Notes: generated from the letters alone by a model not told the origin. A stretch of 64,000 nucleotides of DNA from Aegicerativicinus sediminis (GCF_015476115.1 NZ_CP064295.1:3528001-3592000); one strand, 5' to 3'; positions 9,488 to 20,133 are shown, counted from the stretch's first letter. Numbers and translations: made by a program.

Positions 9488-9505
9488 GCAAATTAAAGCC
9501 CTGTT

Positions 9506-12337
9506 TTGTACTTGAAATCATTTTTTAAGGAGACTTTCGACATTCGTGATAACGAAGTTCAGATTGCTCTTCTTATGCAATTATATGTCTTCCTATTAAT
9601 CACTGTTTTACTTATTGTAAAACCGACCATTAATGCCTTATTTCTTTCTCAACTAGGAGCAGACAACTTGCCCTATGGATACATTTTAGTGGCAATTACA
9701 GCAGTTATAAGTTCTTATTATTATAACAAGGCGGTTAAAAAATTCTCATTAAGAAAGGTTGCAGTTCTAACATTAACGGGTTTTAGTTTATCGTTTATTG
9801 CCCTCGCAGTATTTCTTTATTACAATTTTATCCCTGATTTTATTCTTTATTTATTCTATATCGGGGTTGCTCTTTTTGCCGTTCTCACAACTTCCCAATT
9901 TTGGATATTGGCAAATATGGTTTTTAATGCACGAGAAGCTAAACGTCTATTCGGCTTTATAGGTGCAGGAGCTATAGCAGGAGGAATTTTTGGAGGATAT
10001 CTAACAACTTTAATTGTATCTTCATTTAACAACATGTCTGCCATAATTGTGGCAGCCGTTCTTTTGTTTGCCTGTGTGCCTATTGTTGGGTTTATTTGGA
10101 AAATTAGGATAAGAAAACTCTCAGTTTTTATCCGAAAAAAAAGAAAAATAATTCAAGAAGATGAGCAATCAAAATCTGCATTTAAACTGATTTTGGAATC
10201 TAAACACTTAACACTAACCGCAGGTGTTATAAGTGTTGGGGTATTAGTAGCTCGTTTGGTCGATTTTCAGTTTAGTGATTTTGCTCATAAAGCAATAAGA
10301 AATCCTGAAGAGTTATCCTCTTTCTTTGGTTTTTGGTTTTCCACCTATAATGTTATGGCATTATTAATTCAACTGTTTTTAACCAATCGAATTCTTTCAT
10401 TTTTTGGGGTTACTTCTACTTTACTGATATTACCATTAGGGTTGGCTTTAGGCTCACTTTTATTTTTAGCTTTTCCCGAATTATGGGTATTAATTATTTT
10501 GAAAGGAATGGATGGAGGCTTTAAACAGTCTATAAACAAGGCCGCTTTAGAACTTTCTATTTTACCTATACCATACCAAATAAAGAATCAGGCTAAATCT
10601 TATTTAGATGTTGTTGTGGATAGTGTTGCTACAGGTTTAGCAGGACTAATGCTCATATTTGTAGTAAGACGTTTAGAATTACCAACAATTTACATCACTC
10701 TTATTATCATATTTTTCTTGTTCGCATGGATCATAATTATTTACAAATTAAGGGGGGCTTATTTCAATTCATTTAGAGCTAATTTACAACGGTCTCTAGA
10801 GCACAATGATGAAAGCAAAAAATCCTTGCTCAAGGAAAACACAATAAGTTCCGCAATAAGAATTCTGCAATCCGGAACTCCAGATGATATTGTTAATTTA
10901 TTGAAGCATTTACCTAATCACCGAATTCGATCCCTCAAATTGAATATTATCGAATTGTTGAATCATCCATCCGACAAAGTCAAGATTGAAGCTATTGAAC
11001 AACTTTACCACTATAAAAGAGGTACTGCAAATAAGGAGGTATTCAGTTTAATAAAAATAGAAAACGGAAAAGTTGTCTATAAAGCTATGGAGTATTTATT
11101 ATCCCACACCAATGTAAACTTAGAAGAGGAGGAGATATATATTAAATATTTAGATCACGAAAATAGCTACATAGCTGAGGCTTCATTATTATGTTTAGCC
11201 AAAGTGGCCAATTCGAATAAATGGCTTAGCCAGCGATACAATTTGGAACAGCGGATTGAAAAGCAAATCAATCATTTGCATCATCATGAAAATTTAATAA
11301 GAACCGAAGAAATAGCTCAACTATTAGCAACCATAGGTTATTCGGGGATTGAAAAATTCTATTCATATATAGCAATTCATTTCAATAATAAAGACCCATA
11401 CATCGTAAATCAAGCTATAAAAGCTGCAGGACACACCGGAGATCCACAATTTATTGAACCTATTCTTCACTTTTTAGACAAAAAGGAATACAGGAAAAAA
11501 AGCATTAAGGCATTGAGGCACTATGGACCAGGAATTCCGCAAATGATTTTAAAAAGTATCCAGCATGAGGTTCTATCAGACAATATTAAGGAAAACATAC
11601 CTAAGGTACTTGAGAGCTTTAAAACCAAGGATTCCTTTAAAGCTTTACTTACTCTGTTAAAAAGCAGGGATGTTGTTGTTCGTAGGGAATCCTCGCGGAC
11701 CTTGAGTCAAATGAAAGAACGACTTGCTAACATTCGGATTACGGATCGTCAGCTCATTAGATATATCATTTCAGAAACCAAATATTTTAGAGAAACACTT
11801 GATGCCATTGCGACCATACAAAATCAAATTTCTATTTCAATGGCAAAACAAGATGGTTCTGATGAATTCACAGAACTATTAATAGCGCGTGAACATTTAA
11901 TAGATGTACTGAATGACCAGAAGCAACTTAGTCTACATTGTCTCTTCAATTTATTGTCATTAAAATATGACAAGTCTGATGTAGATGTAGTTTATTTTGG
12001 ACTTCAAAGTGAACTACCAGATGCCAAAGCCAATGCCCTTGAATTTTTAGATAACCTATTACAGTTGAAACTTAAGGCAAGTGTTCTACCGATAATTGAA
12101 TATCAAATTATAGAAGGCCAATCTCCTAGTAACGAATTAGAATTCAAACCAACTATAGGTGAAGAAAAAACCATTCTTGTTAACCTTATGAGAAATAGGG
12201 GTAAACGAATAAAAATTACTGTATTAAATCTTATTAGTTTACTAAATGATAAAAGTTATTTACCACACCTTAAATTTCTTAAATATCACCGGAATAAAGA
12301 AATTCAAAAATATTACAGAAAAGTTGTCAATAATTGA
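9506..12337 (+). CDS. Nucleotide-translocase-like membrane protein with C-terminal HEAT repeats
   Basis: 943 residues, probable TTG start at 9506 (no ATG nearby; the N-terminus LKSFFKETFDIRDNEVQIALLMQ fits the family). Residues 20-420 hold about twelve membrane helices; TSQFWILANMVFNAREAKRLFG and the glycine-rich IGAGAIAGGIFGG match the pattern of ATP/ADP-translocase-related MFS proteins. Residues 450-940 are soluble and made of alpha-helical HEAT-like repeats (SRDVVVRRESSRTLSQMKE, SDKVKIEAIEQL, DPYIVNQAIKAAGHTGDPQFIEPILHFL). Transport of nucleotides is suggested by fold only. It follows the serine hydrolase gene after 18 bp and converges on a second serine hydrolase. Confidence 0.75.
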   Translation: MYLKSFFKETFDIRDNEVQIALLMQLYVFLLITVLLIVKPTINALFLSQLGADNLPYGYILVAITAVISSYYYNKAVKKFSLRKVAVLTLTGFSLSFIALAVFLYYNFIPDFILYLFYIGVALFAVLTTSQFWILANMVFNAREAKRLFGFIGAGAIAGGIFGGYLTTLIVSSFNNMSAIIVAAVLLFACVPIVGFIWKIRIRKLSVFIRKKRKIIQEDEQSKSAFKLILESKHLTLTAGVISVGVLVARLVDFQFSDFAHKAIRNPEELSSFFGFWFSTYNVMALLIQLFLTNRILSFFGVTSTLLILPLGLALGSLLFLAFPELWVLIILKGMDGGFKQSINKAALELSILPIPYQIKNQAKSYLDVVVDSVATGLAGLMLIFVVRRLELPTIYITLIIIFFLFAWIIIIYKLRGAYFNSFRANLQRSLEHNDESKKSLLKENTISSAIRILQSGTPDDIVNLLKHLPNHRIRSLKLNIIELLNHPSDKVKIEAIEQLYHYKRGTANKEVFSLIKIENGKVVYKAMEYLLSHTNVNLEEEEIYIKYLDHENSYIAEASLLCLAKVANSNKWLSQRYNLEQRIEKQINHLHHHENLIRTEEIAQLLATIGYSGIEKFYSYIAIHFNNKDPYIVNQAIKAAGHTGDPQFIEPILHFLDKKEYRKKSIKALRHYGPGIPQMILKSIQHEVLSDNIKENIPKVLESFKTKDSFKALLTLLKSRDVVVRRESSRTLSQMKERLANIRITDRQLIRYIISETKYFRETLDAIATIQNQISISMAKQDGSDEFTELLIAREHLIDVLNDQKQLSLHCLFNLLSLKYDKSDVDVVYFGLQSELPDAKANALEFLDNLLQLKLKASVLPIIEYQIIEGQSPSNELEFKPTIGEEKTILVNLMRNRGKRIKITVLNLISLLNDKSYLPHLKFLKYHRNKEIQKYYRKVVNN

Positions 12338-12339
12338 AG

Positions 12340-13605
12340 TTAATCAGTCTCTTCTTTTCGATTGATAATTTTGTCTATGGCACTAGCTAAATACATATGT
12401 GCTCCTGCCGAATTCTTATTCAAAACATTAGTTTCTAGAACTACTATGTATTTTACATCGTTCGGATGCTCTACTATAATAACAGAATTCATGTAATTAT
12501 ATACATTTCCAGCATATGCAGCACAATCAGGATCTTTTTCTCTATCACATTTATAAAGACTTCCTGATTTAAAATATACGGCGGCAGAATCTAATTCTTT
12601 TGAATATGCATATCTAATTCTACGATCAGTCATATAAAGTAATCTCTTTATTTCCAAGCTTGAATTTCTATCAACAACATTTCCTTGCTCTAATTGAACC
12701 AAATATTTCATCAAACCAACTGGGGTACCAATACTCCCTCCTTTATCGCTTACATATTTGTTCGCAGATGTTGTAAAAAAGCTTCCAAGTCTCCATTCGT
12801 CTTTTGAGATTCCAAGATTTCTAAGTGGTTCATTTACAACTCTATTAGCTAAATTAGTTAAAGTGTCTCTTGGAGTATCCTTAAACCATTGTTCTTGTTC
12901 TTCTTCCGTGGTCGTAAAGTAATCTTGACCCAAACCTGCCATTAATAACGCTTCTCTCCAAACAATACTAGCAGCACCATTATTACTTACGGATAGCATA
13001 TGATCTGCCCACTCATAGAGTGAGAATTCATCGCTTGCAATAACTTTTCGCTTGGTTAATTTATCGGTCTCTGGATTGTAAATAGGAATGGTGTGATGAT
13101 CTCCTAAACCCCAATACCTTGAATGTTTGCGTATGGTTTTTAAATAATGGACTCGTTGATCCCAAGAATCTGGACATAAATTTTTCAGTTGGGTAAATAG
13201 TGCAGTAATAACAGCTATTTTACCAACACTACCTGGTTGGTAACCTACCGTCTCCCTAAATGCGGCATATCTTAATTTATCCGGGTTGGTCATATCCATA
13301 ATGGCAGCAGAATAGCCAGCATTTGGAATAACGCGTCCCAATTCCTTTTCAAAATCAGGATCTTCAACCATAATTTCTCCAACGGAATCCTTAGAACGAC
13401 TAACCAAGTTCAATTTAATATCGCTTAATTTAAAATAGGCGCCAGCTGGTATACGTGTATATTTTATGCTATCTCTCACAATTTTCTCTAGTTGAAGCAA
13501 CCGTGTAATTCCCGTTTGATTATATCCATCGATAGGGTAGTAGTTGAAACCAAATGAGATTAATGCAAAAATTGTCAAAGCAGAATATAATAATGTCTTT
13601 TTCAT
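12340..13605 (-). CDS. Exported serine hydrolase, class A beta-lactamase-like, long form
   Basis: 421 residues with a signal peptide (MKKTLLYSALTIFALISFGF). SxxK appears as GSVGKIAVI, the second element as SVSNNGAAS and the third as YFKSGSLYKC. It is longer than the 322-residue homologue upstream, with about 110 extra residues before the catalytic Ser. Two Cys in KCDREKDPDC follow the KSG motif and could form a disulfide. It lies 23 bp downstream of the PEP-synthase-like gene on the same strand, so the two are probably co-transcribed. Confidence 0.78.
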   Translation of the reverse strand: MKKTLLYSALTIFALISFGFNYYPIDGYNQTGITRLLQLEKIVRDSIKYTRIPAGAYFKLSDIKLNLVSRSKDSVGEIMVEDPDFEKELGRVIPNAGYSAAIMDMTNPDKLRYAAFRETVGYQPGSVGKIAVITALFTQLKNLCPDSWDQRVHYLKTIRKHSRYWGLGDHHTIPIYNPETDKLTKRKVIASDEFSLYEWADHMLSVSNNGAASIVWREALLMAGLGQDYFTTTEEEQEQWFKDTPRDTLTNLANRVVNEPLRNLGISKDEWRLGSFFTTSANKYVSDKGGSIGTPVGLMKYLVQLEQGNVVDRNSSLEIKRLLYMTDRRIRYAYSKELDSAAVYFKSGSLYKCDREKDPDCAAYAGNVYNYMNSVIIVEHPNDVKYIVVLETNVLNKNSAGAHMYLASAIDKIINRKEETD

Positions 13606-13628
13606 CCCTGATGTTTTTTATTTGGAAA

Positions 13629-16541
13629 TCAAATTTTTGTAGATAAATTAATTTTTTTGGAATAATCAATTTTAGGCGCAATTGAATTTAAATATTCAGA
13701 AGTCTTGGCATTAGAATTTTCCACAAATGGACGAATTTGGAACAACCACAATTTATCTTCCTTAAAACCTAATTCCACATCATAAGCGCCTTTATAATCA
13801 TTATTCCATGCCTTGGGCATTTTTTCCCGTATCTCTCCAGCAATCGATCTTAAATCCTTAATATTTGATTCATTCAATATAGGTTTTTCAAAAGTTGTAT
13901 ACAACTTAGAAGTGCCTCCGGTTGAAGGTAGCCCATTATAATCTGGATCTCTAGCTGGAGACAATAAAACAACATCAGTCTCACTTATGAGTCTTGTCTC
14001 TGCAGATTGACCATCAACGGCTCCACCTGCACCTTTACTTATTGCAACCGTTAAATCTTCTTTATTGCCAGAATTGATACCCTGAGTAATCATTACTCCA
14101 GAATATTCAACATCTACACTCGGAATAACCAAAATTGAAGGGAATACATTTTCCGGATTTAAAAGGTATTGTTGACGCCATTTAAAACTACGTTCAGTAT
14201 ATGGTGAAGCCCAAACCTTTTTAATTCCTTCATAAATTTTATTTTCATCAGCCACATTGAACAACGTCAAATTCAACCCAGCCCCAGTAAATTCTTTTAA
14301 ATCTTCCATATTGGTATCAGACCTAAGAAATACAGGAACTTCACCAATATCCTTTTTAAAAACATTCTTGAAATTAGATTTTATATCCTCCTTAAAACTT
14401 TCCTTAAAATCTAAATTCATGATTCCTTCCCTAAGCTTTGCCAATTGTTCTAATTGGTAGGCTTCTATTTCGCTCTCAGGTTTGCCAGAAGTCTTCATCT
14501 CCCTAGCATTTTGGAATGTTGTGTTCAAAAATGTCCAATAACTAACAGTTTCTCCTGGCATCGTATTATCCATGTGGTCCCTGAAAATCCCGAATGGTAT
14601 AACAAAGCCTTCAACAACATGATCGGGAAACAAAGACTTTAACTGCCCTAAATTAGCCGCTTTTGGTCCACATAATTTTCCTGAATCATTGGCATTAACA
14701 TCACGTAAATTAAGTATCGTAGTCTGTTCCAGTTTTATATTATCAGTTGGTACAGTTATAACGTTCCGTTTTGTGACTTTTTCAGTAAATAAATCCTTCT
14801 CTTGATTTGTCATTTCATTAGCAAGCTTCATCAATACCGTTCCCTTATCTGAAACTGCATAAAAAATTTCTTTGCCATCGTATTTTTTAAGCGACATTAG
14901 GTTTCCATCTGAAAGGGCCGCATTCGGAACTCCAAGATTACGAGCGAGTAGCTGAACGTGAGAAACTAAATTTCCTTCAGAAACGGTTAGAATTCCTGCA
15001 ACTGGTTTTAAATCGGAAGGAGGACGTTGGAAAACGTATATGTTCTCTCTGCTAACCTCCACATTATTTTGATTTCCTTCAATTACGAACAATTTCCCTT
15101 TTGCATATCCAGGATTTAAACCGGTAATATTGCTTTGCTGTGGGATATCAAATACATTATTAGTAACCGCAGAATTTTCCGAAATAAAGGAACCCAATTT
15201 GCCAACAGCATCTCCTAAAGGAAGAGCAACAGTAGATCTAACCCTGTCATCAATAAATCCGTGAGCCTTCGGCTCGAACTCTGAATAAATTTCTACTGTT
15301 TCACCATAAATGCTTTTCACATAAGCCGTTGACCATTGCACTAAGGCTCTTGAAACTTCCAAAAACTGATTTAAACCTTGTAAGGTTGCTTCGGCATCTC
15401 CCATTAAGGCCAATTTATTATCTACAGTCTGATATTCCCAATCCTCAACTAAACCAGTCCCGACCGTGGCACAACCCAATAAATTAATTTTATCCGTCAA
15501 GGTTTCTAAGGTATTCGTATCCCAATCGTTAGCCTTTTTTATAAGGATATCTTCCAGTTTATTAGAAATATCCAAAATCAACAGTTTATCCTCTGAAGAT
15601 TCAATTTCATTAATGTTAATGCGAATCTGATACAGCAAATCAGAAATTTCTGAAATCAGAACTTCATCTGATAAATTATTAGAAGAAGATGTTAGAAACG
15701 CTTTTAATCTGGAGGTTAATTCATTATTAGTCTTTACTTTCTGGGCATTTGCCGCTAAACTTTGAAAGTCTACCGGTTTATGGAATTCTCGCAAAGATGC
15801 CCTAAGTTTTGTGAAAAGTTTTTTGATGTCAGCCGATAAATCGTTTTGGTGTTTTGCGTAAAAATCATCAACTAACTTTATATCTATTGGTTCAGGTTTA
15901 CTATGAATTTTAACACGAATATCCATAAACGGTTCATACTCATCAGCAATCATTTTAGACTCTGAGCGCACCCGTTGGGCCAAGTTATCATCGCCACTAT
16001 GTGGAATATCCCTAAGGGATTGTCTTACCAAGAAATAATATTTGTCAAGAACCTCATCCTTTTCAAGTAACCAATGGTAAAAATCAACACCCCAAGCCTC
16101 TTCATCTTCAGACTGAATAGAGCCTCTGTAAAATTGTCCCCTCTCTAAAATCCAACCATTGTCTACATTAACTAAGTATTTATTTAATTGGTATTGTTTT
16201 ATCCGGCTCATATTATTTTGGGCATCCCAAAATTTAGCTTCATCCAAACTTGCCAAAATATCTGCAAAATAAAGTCCGTACTCCTGTGCCAACTGTTCAA
16301 CTTCTGGCTTAAACGTGGCATGCTGTATTCCACCAACCTCATCCGGGCAAGGGTCCTTTGCATCTCTCATAGTTCCATCATCACAAAACCATTTTATGCG
16401 ATAATATGGTCCTCGGGAATCCTTTTTAAGCTGAGAAATAAGAGTTGTAATCTTATTGTTAGGAATTTCTTGGGAGTATCCATTAGCTATGAACACCAAA
16501 CATAGAATTAGGCCAAATTGTTTAAAATGTTTAAAGGACAT
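13629..16541 (-). CDS. Exported PEP-synthase-like protein (phosphohistidine domain plus PEP/pyruvate-binding ATP-grasp domain)
   Basis: 970 residues. The start carries a signal peptide (MSFKHFKQFGLILCLVFIANGYSQ). Residues about 30-420 are helical and unrecognised. Near residue 527 there is a PEP-utiliser mobile domain with SEGNLVSHVQLLARNLGVPNA, where His is the expected phospho-acceptor. From about 610 a pyruvate phosphate dikinase N-terminal ATP-grasp domain follows (CGPKAANLGQL, FLRSDTNMED, GVMITQG, SKGAGGAVDGQSAE, DVELGF...LWLFQIRPF). The domain order is reversed relative to PpsA halves, and the C-terminal PEP-binding barrel is absent. Export of an ATP-using enzyme is unusual; the reaction is not known. 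Confidence 0.75.
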   Translation of the reverse strand: MSFKHFKQFGLILCLVFIANGYSQEIPNNKITTLISQLKKDSRGPYYRIKWFCDDGTMRDAKDPCPDEVGGIQHATFKPEVEQLAQEYGLYFADILASLDEAKFWDAQNNMSRIKQYQLNKYLVNVDNGWILERGQFYRGSIQSEDEEAWGVDFYHWLLEKDEVLDKYYFLVRQSLRDIPHSGDDNLAQRVRSESKMIADEYEPFMDIRVKIHSKPEPIDIKLVDDFYAKHQNDLSADIKKLFTKLRASLREFHKPVDFQSLAANAQKVKTNNELTSRLKAFLTSSSNNLSDEVLISEISDLLYQIRININEIESSEDKLLILDISNKLEDILIKKANDWDTNTLETLTDKINLLGCATVGTGLVEDWEYQTVDNKLALMGDAEATLQGLNQFLEVSRALVQWSTAYVKSIYGETVEIYSEFEPKAHGFIDDRVRSTVALPLGDAVGKLGSFISENSAVTNNVFDIPQQSNITGLNPGYAKGKLFVIEGNQNNVEVSRENIYVFQRPPSDLKPVAGILTVSEGNLVSHVQLLARNLGVPNAALSDGNLMSLKKYDGKEIFYAVSDKGTVLMKLANEMTNQEKDLFTEKVTKRNVITVPTDNIKLEQTTILNLRDVNANDSGKLCGPKAANLGQLKSLFPDHVVEGFVIPFGIFRDHMDNTMPGETVSYWTFLNTTFQNAREMKTSGKPESEIEAYQLEQLAKLREGIMNLDFKESFKEDIKSNFKNVFKKDIGEVPVFLRSDTNMEDLKEFTGAGLNLTLFNVADENKIYEGIKKVWASPYTERSFKWRQQYLLNPENVFPSILVIPSVDVEYSGVMITQGINSGNKEDLTVAISKGAGGAVDGQSAETRLISETDVVLLSPARDPDYNGLPSTGGTSKLYTTFEKPILNESNIKDLRSIAGEIREKMPKAWNNDYKGAYDVELGFKEDKLWLFQIRPFVENSNAKTSEYLNSIAPKIDYSKKINLSTKI

Positions 16542-16751
16542 ATCTCTTAATTAAGAAGAATTATTTTAAGTTGTAAAATACTGAAAATAGATCATTATTT
16601 AAATAAAATCTAACATCAGAAATGGTAAAATAACCAATCCCAAAGATAATATTTCGAAACCCTTAAATTGATTTATTCGGTTTACTTATTATCAATATTC
16701 GTGAAACCACAAATTGGTTTATAGTGTCATAGGTAATAATTAATTCTTAAG

Positions 16752-16782
16752 AAAAAAAGGAGTTATCCTAAAATAACTCCTT
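16752..16782 (-). terminator. Terminator of the hibernation factor gene
   Basis: On the minus strand AAGGAGTTAT pairs with ATAACTCCTT around six bases and is followed by seven T. Confidence 0.8.
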
Positions 16783-16833
16783 ATAAGAAATAACATTGGT
16801 ATATGTAATTTGAATCTTATCCCTAGATGAGAT

Positions 16834-17148
16834 CTAGTTATAAGACTGCATTTTGCCTTTCCTTTTTCTTAATTGTCGTTCTAATTGTTCGACGGCTTCG
16901 GAAAAACTTTTTTTGAAAGTATCCTTACTGCTTTCCGCAAATAGTCTTGGTCCAGGCACACTTAATCTAATACCCGAAATCTTCCCGGTGGTTTCTTCTG
17001 CAGTATTTTCTACTTTAAAAAAAACATCCGCACGAATTAGGAATTCATACTTGTTGAAAAGTTTTTCTAAATGCCCCTTAGCAAAGGCCTCAAGGGTCTC
17101 ACTCGATTTTACGTCGTGATATTCAAAATTTACCGTCATATTCATCAA
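16834..17148 (-). CDS. raiA: Ribosome hibernation-promoting factor, short HPF/YfiA family
   Basis: 104 residues, the length of short HPF/RaiA proteins. Pattern: VNFEYHDVKSSETLEAFAKGHLEKLFNKYEFL at the start, conserved basic segment SFSEAVEQLERQLRKRKGKMQ at the end. These proteins bind the 30S decoding region and stabilise inactive ribosomes in stationary phase. An ATG two codons further in is equally possible as the start. Monocistronic, with its own terminator. Confidence 0.88.
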   Translation of the reverse strand: MMNMTVNFEYHDVKSSETLEAFAKGHLEKLFNKYEFLIRADVFFKVENTAEETTGKISGIRLSVPGPRLFAESSKDTFKKSFSEAVEQLERQLRKRKGKMQSYN

Positions 17149-17312
17149 TTTTAAGAATTATAAAGATAAAAAATGACATAAGCTTTGGAAGTGTTTTAAT
17201 AGAAATTTATGATGGCTTTAGGTGTATTAAATCATTTTTCTAGAAATAAAATTTTGAAAAAAGCTAATCATCTGATTATCTTTATCTTCATTTCATTCCA
17301 AAAATCGGTATT

Positions 17313-17528
17313 ATGGAAACAAAAGAAAAACGAAAAAGACACGCAGACTTCCAAGATGCGTACCGCCGATCTTCTAATTTTAATTCAATTGTAAAGGCAG
17401 ATGAAAATATTCGTTTTTCGTTGAAAGGAGATGGAAAATTAAAAACATCTAGTAAAAAGATTCAGGCAGCGGAAGAGGATAAATTAATAGAGGAGACTCT
17501 AAATAGTATATCCCAAGAAGAGGAGTAG
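17313..17528 (+). CDS. Small charged hypothetical protein
   Basis: 71 residues, very polar (METKEKRKRHADFQDAYRRSS at the start, EEDKLIEETLNSISQEEE at the end), no membrane segment. Start chosen at the ATG preceded by a purine-poor AT leader; the overlapping frame from 17209 in another phase is less protein-like. No family recognised. Divergent from raiA. Confidence 0.55.
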   Translation: METKEKRKRHADFQDAYRRSSNFNSIVKADENIRFSLKGDGKLKTSSKKIQAAEEDKLIEETLNSISQEEE

Positions 17529-17994
17529 ATTTTTTATTCAAACGATTCTTTAATTTCTTCCAATTAATTTATTTTAACCCTAAAAATCAATTTCCCCATC
17601 CAAGATTATTATAAAATGGCCATAATTAGTTACACTTTTTATGAGCGGTACTTAGTAAATTTATTCTAGCATCTTCATTCTAGAAGGTTGTGCCTAATAA
17701 TTAAAAGAAGAATTTCTACTTGTATTTCATTAAAAATCTATTGTTCTGTAAAGTGGGAAAATTCAACAAAATTTAGAAATTCTAAATTGAAGAATTCCTG
17801 ACAATTAACGCTTTATCTTTAAAATTCTTTAACGAGTTTATTAAATACCCTTCTACAATTTCGATTTTTTAGGCGATTTAGTCGATTTGGCTAAATATCC
17901 TAAAAACTAATTTTTGTCATGTTTTGAGGGTTCTTCTATTCGTAACTTTAATGAGACTTCTACATAATCCATTAATTACAAAATAATTCGCCTT
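17529..17994. other. 466-bp AT-rich intergenic region before the EF-G-like gene
   Basis: No ORF with protein character on either strand and no clear hairpin terminator. The last 75 bp contain a promoter-like pair (next entry). Confidence 0.5.
17924..17950 (+). promoter_or_regulatory. Possible promoter of the EF-G-like gene
   Basis: TTG at 17924-17926 and TAACTTTA at 17943-17950, spacer 16. One mismatch to TANNTTTG and a spacer one base short. It lies 45 bp before the start codon. Confidence 0.35.
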
Positions 17995-20115
17995 ATGAAA
18001 GTATTTGACAACAAACACATTAAAAATGTCGTCTTCGTTGGCGCCCATAGAACAGGTAAAACCACCCTTGCAGAGACCATGCTTTTTGAAGCTGGTCTTC
18101 TTAATAGGAGGGGTACCGTAGAGCAAAAAAATACGGTATCAGATTACCATGATTTAGAACAAGAACGTGGAGCCTCGGTTTTCGCCACTCCCTTACATAC
18201 CGAGTGGCGAAACTATAAGATCAACATTATAGACACCCCAGGTTTAGATGATTTTATCGGAGAAATTATATCATCAATAAGGGTAGCGGACACAATAGTA
18301 ACATTAATCGGTGCAGACCAAGGAGTTGAGGTAGGCACCGAAATTATTTGGAACTATATTGATAAGTACCATAAACCCACAGTTTTCGTAATCAACAAAA
18401 TTGATCATGAAAAGGCAAAATTCGATGTCGCCTTACAAAGTCTTCAGCAATTGGTAGGAAAAAACGCTATTCCAATTCAATATCCTCATACAATAGATGG
18501 GGCACAATGTATTATTGATGTCCTTAAAATGAAGATGTATAAATTTGGTCCCGAGGGAGGTAAACCAGAAAAATTACCAATTCCTGAATCTGAACTCGAC
18601 AAAGCTAATTACCTACACAATGAATTAGTTGAAAAAGCTGCTGAAAATGACGAATCCTTAATGGAATTGTTCTTCGAAAAAGGAACATTGAATGAAGACG
18701 AATTAAGGCAGGGAATTAAAATAGGAATGCTCAACCATGAAGTATTCCCAGTATTCTGTGTTTCAGCCTTAAATGATATGGGTAGCGGTCGGTTAATGGG
18801 CTTTATTGACAATGTTGCCCCTGCCGCTACAGAATTAAAAGCAGAACAAACCATTGAAGGAGAATTGATTGAACCAAAACTAGAAGGAAATACTTCATTA
18901 TTCGTCTTCAAGACTTTATACCAATCAAATCTTGGCCAGATAACTTTCTTTAAGGTAAAATCTGGTGAAGTTAATCTTAATGATAAATTATATAATACTC
19001 GTACTGGAGAGTCTGAAGTATTAAATCAACTTTATGTAATGGACGGCAAAACTCGGCATGCTGTTCAAAAATTAACCGTAGGGGATATAGGGGCTACTAC
19101 AAAGCTTAAATATACTGATACAAATGACACCTTAGCATCCAAAGCAGAATGTGGTACAATCAAGCCAATAAAATTCCCCCAACCTAGACTTACAAGGGCT
19201 GTATCGGCAGTTAACTCAAGCGATGATGAAAAACTAAGCGAGGCATTAAAAAAGATTCACAGCCAAGATCTTACTGCGGACATATCATATTCACACGAAA
19301 CCAAAGAAACCTTATTGGGTACACAGGGCGAATTGCATTTAGCCATAATCAATTGGATTTTAATAAATGAATATGGTATTGAGGCCAAATTTGAAGATCC
19401 AAAAATTTCCTATAGAGAAACCATACAAAGAAGTTCAACCGCAAGTTACCGCCATAAAAAACAATCAGGTGGATCGGGTCAATTTGGTGAAGTACACCTA
19501 AAAATTGAACCATGGTTTGAAGGCATGCCAGAGCCAGAAGGATTTTCTATTAGAGGCAAAGAAGAAGTTGATCTTTCATGGGGCGGTAAATTGGTTTTCT
19601 ACAACTGTATAGTGGGAGGAGTAATCGATGCCCGTTATTTGCCATCCATTATGAAAGGGATTATGGAAGTGATGGAATCTGGACCTCTCACCAAGTCTTA
19701 CATTCGAGATGTTAGGGTAATGGTCTATGACGGAAAAATGCATGCCGTTGATAGCAACGACATATCATTTAAACTAGCAGGCGCCTATGCCTTTAAGCAA
19801 GCCTTTTTAAATGCAAATCCAAAATTATTAGAACCAACGGATAAGGTTTCCATTAGGGTGCCCGAATCATTGGTAGGAAATGTTATGACGGAATTGCAGA
19901 GTAGGAGGGCAATCATTCAAGGAATTGAATCTGAAGGCGGTATGCAAGTTTTGAATTGCATCATTCCGACCGTAGAACTCACCGATTTTTCGACCCAACT
20001 ACGCTCGCTAACACAAGGTAGGGCTACTTACACAACAACGTTCGAAGGATATAGTGCCGTGCCATCACATATTCAAAGCAAACTTTTGGAAAAATCAGAA
20101 TTAGAAACAGTATAA
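17995..20115 (+). CDS. EF-G-like translational GTPase (paralogue of elongation factor G)
   Basis: 706 residues. GTPase motifs: G1 GAHRTGKTTL near residue 18, G3 DTPGLDDF, G4 NKID. Downstream are the domain II beta-barrel (VFKTLYQSNLGQITFFKVKSGEVN), domain III, domain IV (KKQSGGSGQFGEVHLKIEPW) and the domain V end (AIIQGIESEGGMQVLNCIIPTVE). The G1 loop departs from GHVDxGKTT of true EF-G, and the switch I region is YHDLEQERGASVFATP. Such paralogues occur in many Bacteroidota beside a normal fusA; their role on the ribosome is not settled. Confidence 0.88.
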   Translation: MKVFDNKHIKNVVFVGAHRTGKTTLAETMLFEAGLLNRRGTVEQKNTVSDYHDLEQERGASVFATPLHTEWRNYKINIIDTPGLDDFIGEIISSIRVADTIVTLIGADQGVEVGTEIIWNYIDKYHKPTVFVINKIDHEKAKFDVALQSLQQLVGKNAIPIQYPHTIDGAQCIIDVLKMKMYKFGPEGGKPEKLPIPESELDKANYLHNELVEKAAENDESLMELFFEKGTLNEDELRQGIKIGMLNHEVFPVFCVSALNDMGSGRLMGFIDNVAPAATELKAEQTIEGELIEPKLEGNTSLFVFKTLYQSNLGQITFFKVKSGEVNLNDKLYNTRTGESEVLNQLYVMDGKTRHAVQKLTVGDIGATTKLKYTDTNDTLASKAECGTIKPIKFPQPRLTRAVSAVNSSDDEKLSEALKKIHSQDLTADISYSHETKETLLGTQGELHLAIINWILINEYGIEAKFEDPKISYRETIQRSSTASYRHKKQSGGSGQFGEVHLKIEPWFEGMPEPEGFSIRGKEEVDLSWGGKLVFYNCIVGGVIDARYLPSIMKGIMEVMESGPLTKSYIRDVRVMVYDGKMHAVDSNDISFKLAGAYAFKQAFLNANPKLLEPTDKVSIRVPESLVGNVMTELQSRRAIIQGIESEGGMQVLNCIIPTVELTDFSTQLRSLTQGRATYTTTFEGYSAVPSHIQSKLLEKSELETV

Positions 20116-20133
20116 AATTTAAAAATCAGTATC

